From: Micavibrio aeruginosavorus
Lineage (GTDB): Bacteria > Pseudomonadota > Alphaproteobacteria > Micavibrionales > Micavibrionaceae
Assembly (NCBI GenBank): GCA_003240795.1
Contig: QFNK01000093.1
Coordinates: 1-7,033 of the forward strand
Length of the DNA stretch: 7,033 nt
Reading direction: 5' to 3'
Part shown: piece by piece, positions 6,596 to 7,033 of the stretch
Layout: the number at the start of each line of letters is the position of its first letter
How positions within the stretch are numbered: position 1 is the stretch's first letter
Notes under the pieces: model-generated
Database searches by the model: none
What the model was told of the DNA's origin: nothing
The model's input: only the letters and a program-made list of their open reading frames with translations
Made by a program: the position numbers and the translations under genes

Positions 6596-7033
6596 TCAAA
6601 CCCTTTGGAATACAGGCGTTAATAGCGGATCGCCGTTGAAATGAGCAAGCAAATTATTTACCACCAGCCGCCCCATCACGCCGCGCGTTTCCACGGTGGC
6701 GGAGCCAACATGCGGCAGAAGGACGACATTGTCCATCTTAACCAATTCCTGCGGCACATGCGGTTCGTTTTCATAGACGTCAAGGCCGGCCCCCGCGATC
6801 TTCTTTTCCTGAAGCGCGGTCACAAGGTCTTCCTCCTTCACGACGCTGCCGCGGGAGATATTGATCAGAAACCCCTTCGGGCCTAGGGCATCCAGGATAT
6901 CGGCATGTACTATATGACGCGTGGATGCACCGCCCGGACAGGCCAGAATTAAATAGTCCGATATTTCAGCCAGTTTCTGAATGTCGGATATATAAGTATA
7001 TGCAAGATCGTCTTTTTTGTTCGGTCCGTGATA
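6596..7033 (-). CDS. D-isomer-specific 2-hydroxyacid dehydrogenase, C-terminal 145 residues (partial)
   Basis: The reading frame is open from the window's right edge to TGA at 6598-6596, so the start and about 165-180 N-terminal residues are outside. The fragment covers the second half of the NAD(P)-binding domain and the C-terminal return of the substrate domain. Visible motifs, numbered within the fragment, are ACPGGASTRH (31-40), INISRGSVV (57-65) with catalytic Arg61, AGLDVYENEP (82-91) with catalytic Glu90, and LLPHVGSATVETR (105-117) with catalytic His108. The Arg-Glu spacing of 29 residues equals that in SerA. The HVGSATVETR stretch and the AHFNGDPLLTPV ending resemble hydroxypyruvate/hydroxyphenylpyruvate reductases of the plant HPR2 type and related bacterial glyoxylate reductases. 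The likely reaction is NAD(P)H-dependent reduction of a small 2-oxoacid such as glyoxylate or hydroxypyruvate in the cytosol. The GxGxxG loop is off the edge, so cofactor preference cannot be judged fully. Confidence 0.93.
   Translation of the reverse strand, partial: YHGPNKKDDLAYTYISDIQKLAEISDYLILACPGGASTRHIVHADILDALGPKGFLINISRGSVVKEEDLVTALQEKKIAGAGLDVYENEPHVPQELVKMDNVVLLPHVGSATVETRGVMGRLVVNNLLAHFNGDPLLTPVFQRV

Overview
The window is a single-strand block: every gene I can support lies on the minus strand, so it reads from right to left. GC content is moderate to high. The gene families point to an alphaproteobacterium: a TIGR01459-type HAD hydrolase, a very long two-TM coiled-coil protein of the general TipN/GPR/RgsE layout, and a short secreted protein of a type I associate with alphaproteobacterial genomes. 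A Micavibrio- or Rhodospirillales-like host would fit, but that is inference. There is no sign of a mobile element, CRISPR array, tRNA or rRNA.

Layout, right to left. (1) 7033-6596: C-terminal 145 residues of a D-2-hydroxyacid dehydrogenase (HPR2/glyoxylate reductase-like), cut by the window edge. (2) 6592-6080: a 170-residue exported protein of unknown function with four cysteines in the mature chain. It starts 3 nt after the dehydrogenase stop and is probably translationally coupled to it. (3) 6079-5920: an intergenic region holding a perfect 9-bp stem-loop and a weak promoter candidate. (4) 5919-2110: a 1269-residue membrane-anchored coiled-coil protein, more than half of the window. (5) 2081-2047: a strong Rho-independent terminator closing that gene. 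(6) 2024-1995: a sigma70-like promoter candidate for the next unit. (7) 1951-1019: HAD class IIA hydrolase of the TIGR01459 type. (8) 926-1: first 308 residues of an MsbA-like ABC exporter. Only its membrane domain is in the window; the ATPase half is beyond the left edge.

There are probably three transcription units: dehydrogenase plus secreted protein, the coiled-coil gene alone, and HAD hydrolase plus ABC exporter. The genes do not form an obvious pathway. The main candidate for new biology is the coiled-coil protein, whose layout (cytosolic N-terminus, TM hairpin, roughly 940 residues of nearly proline-free helix, compact C-terminal domain) matches alphaproteobacterial polarity and growth-pole scaffolds.
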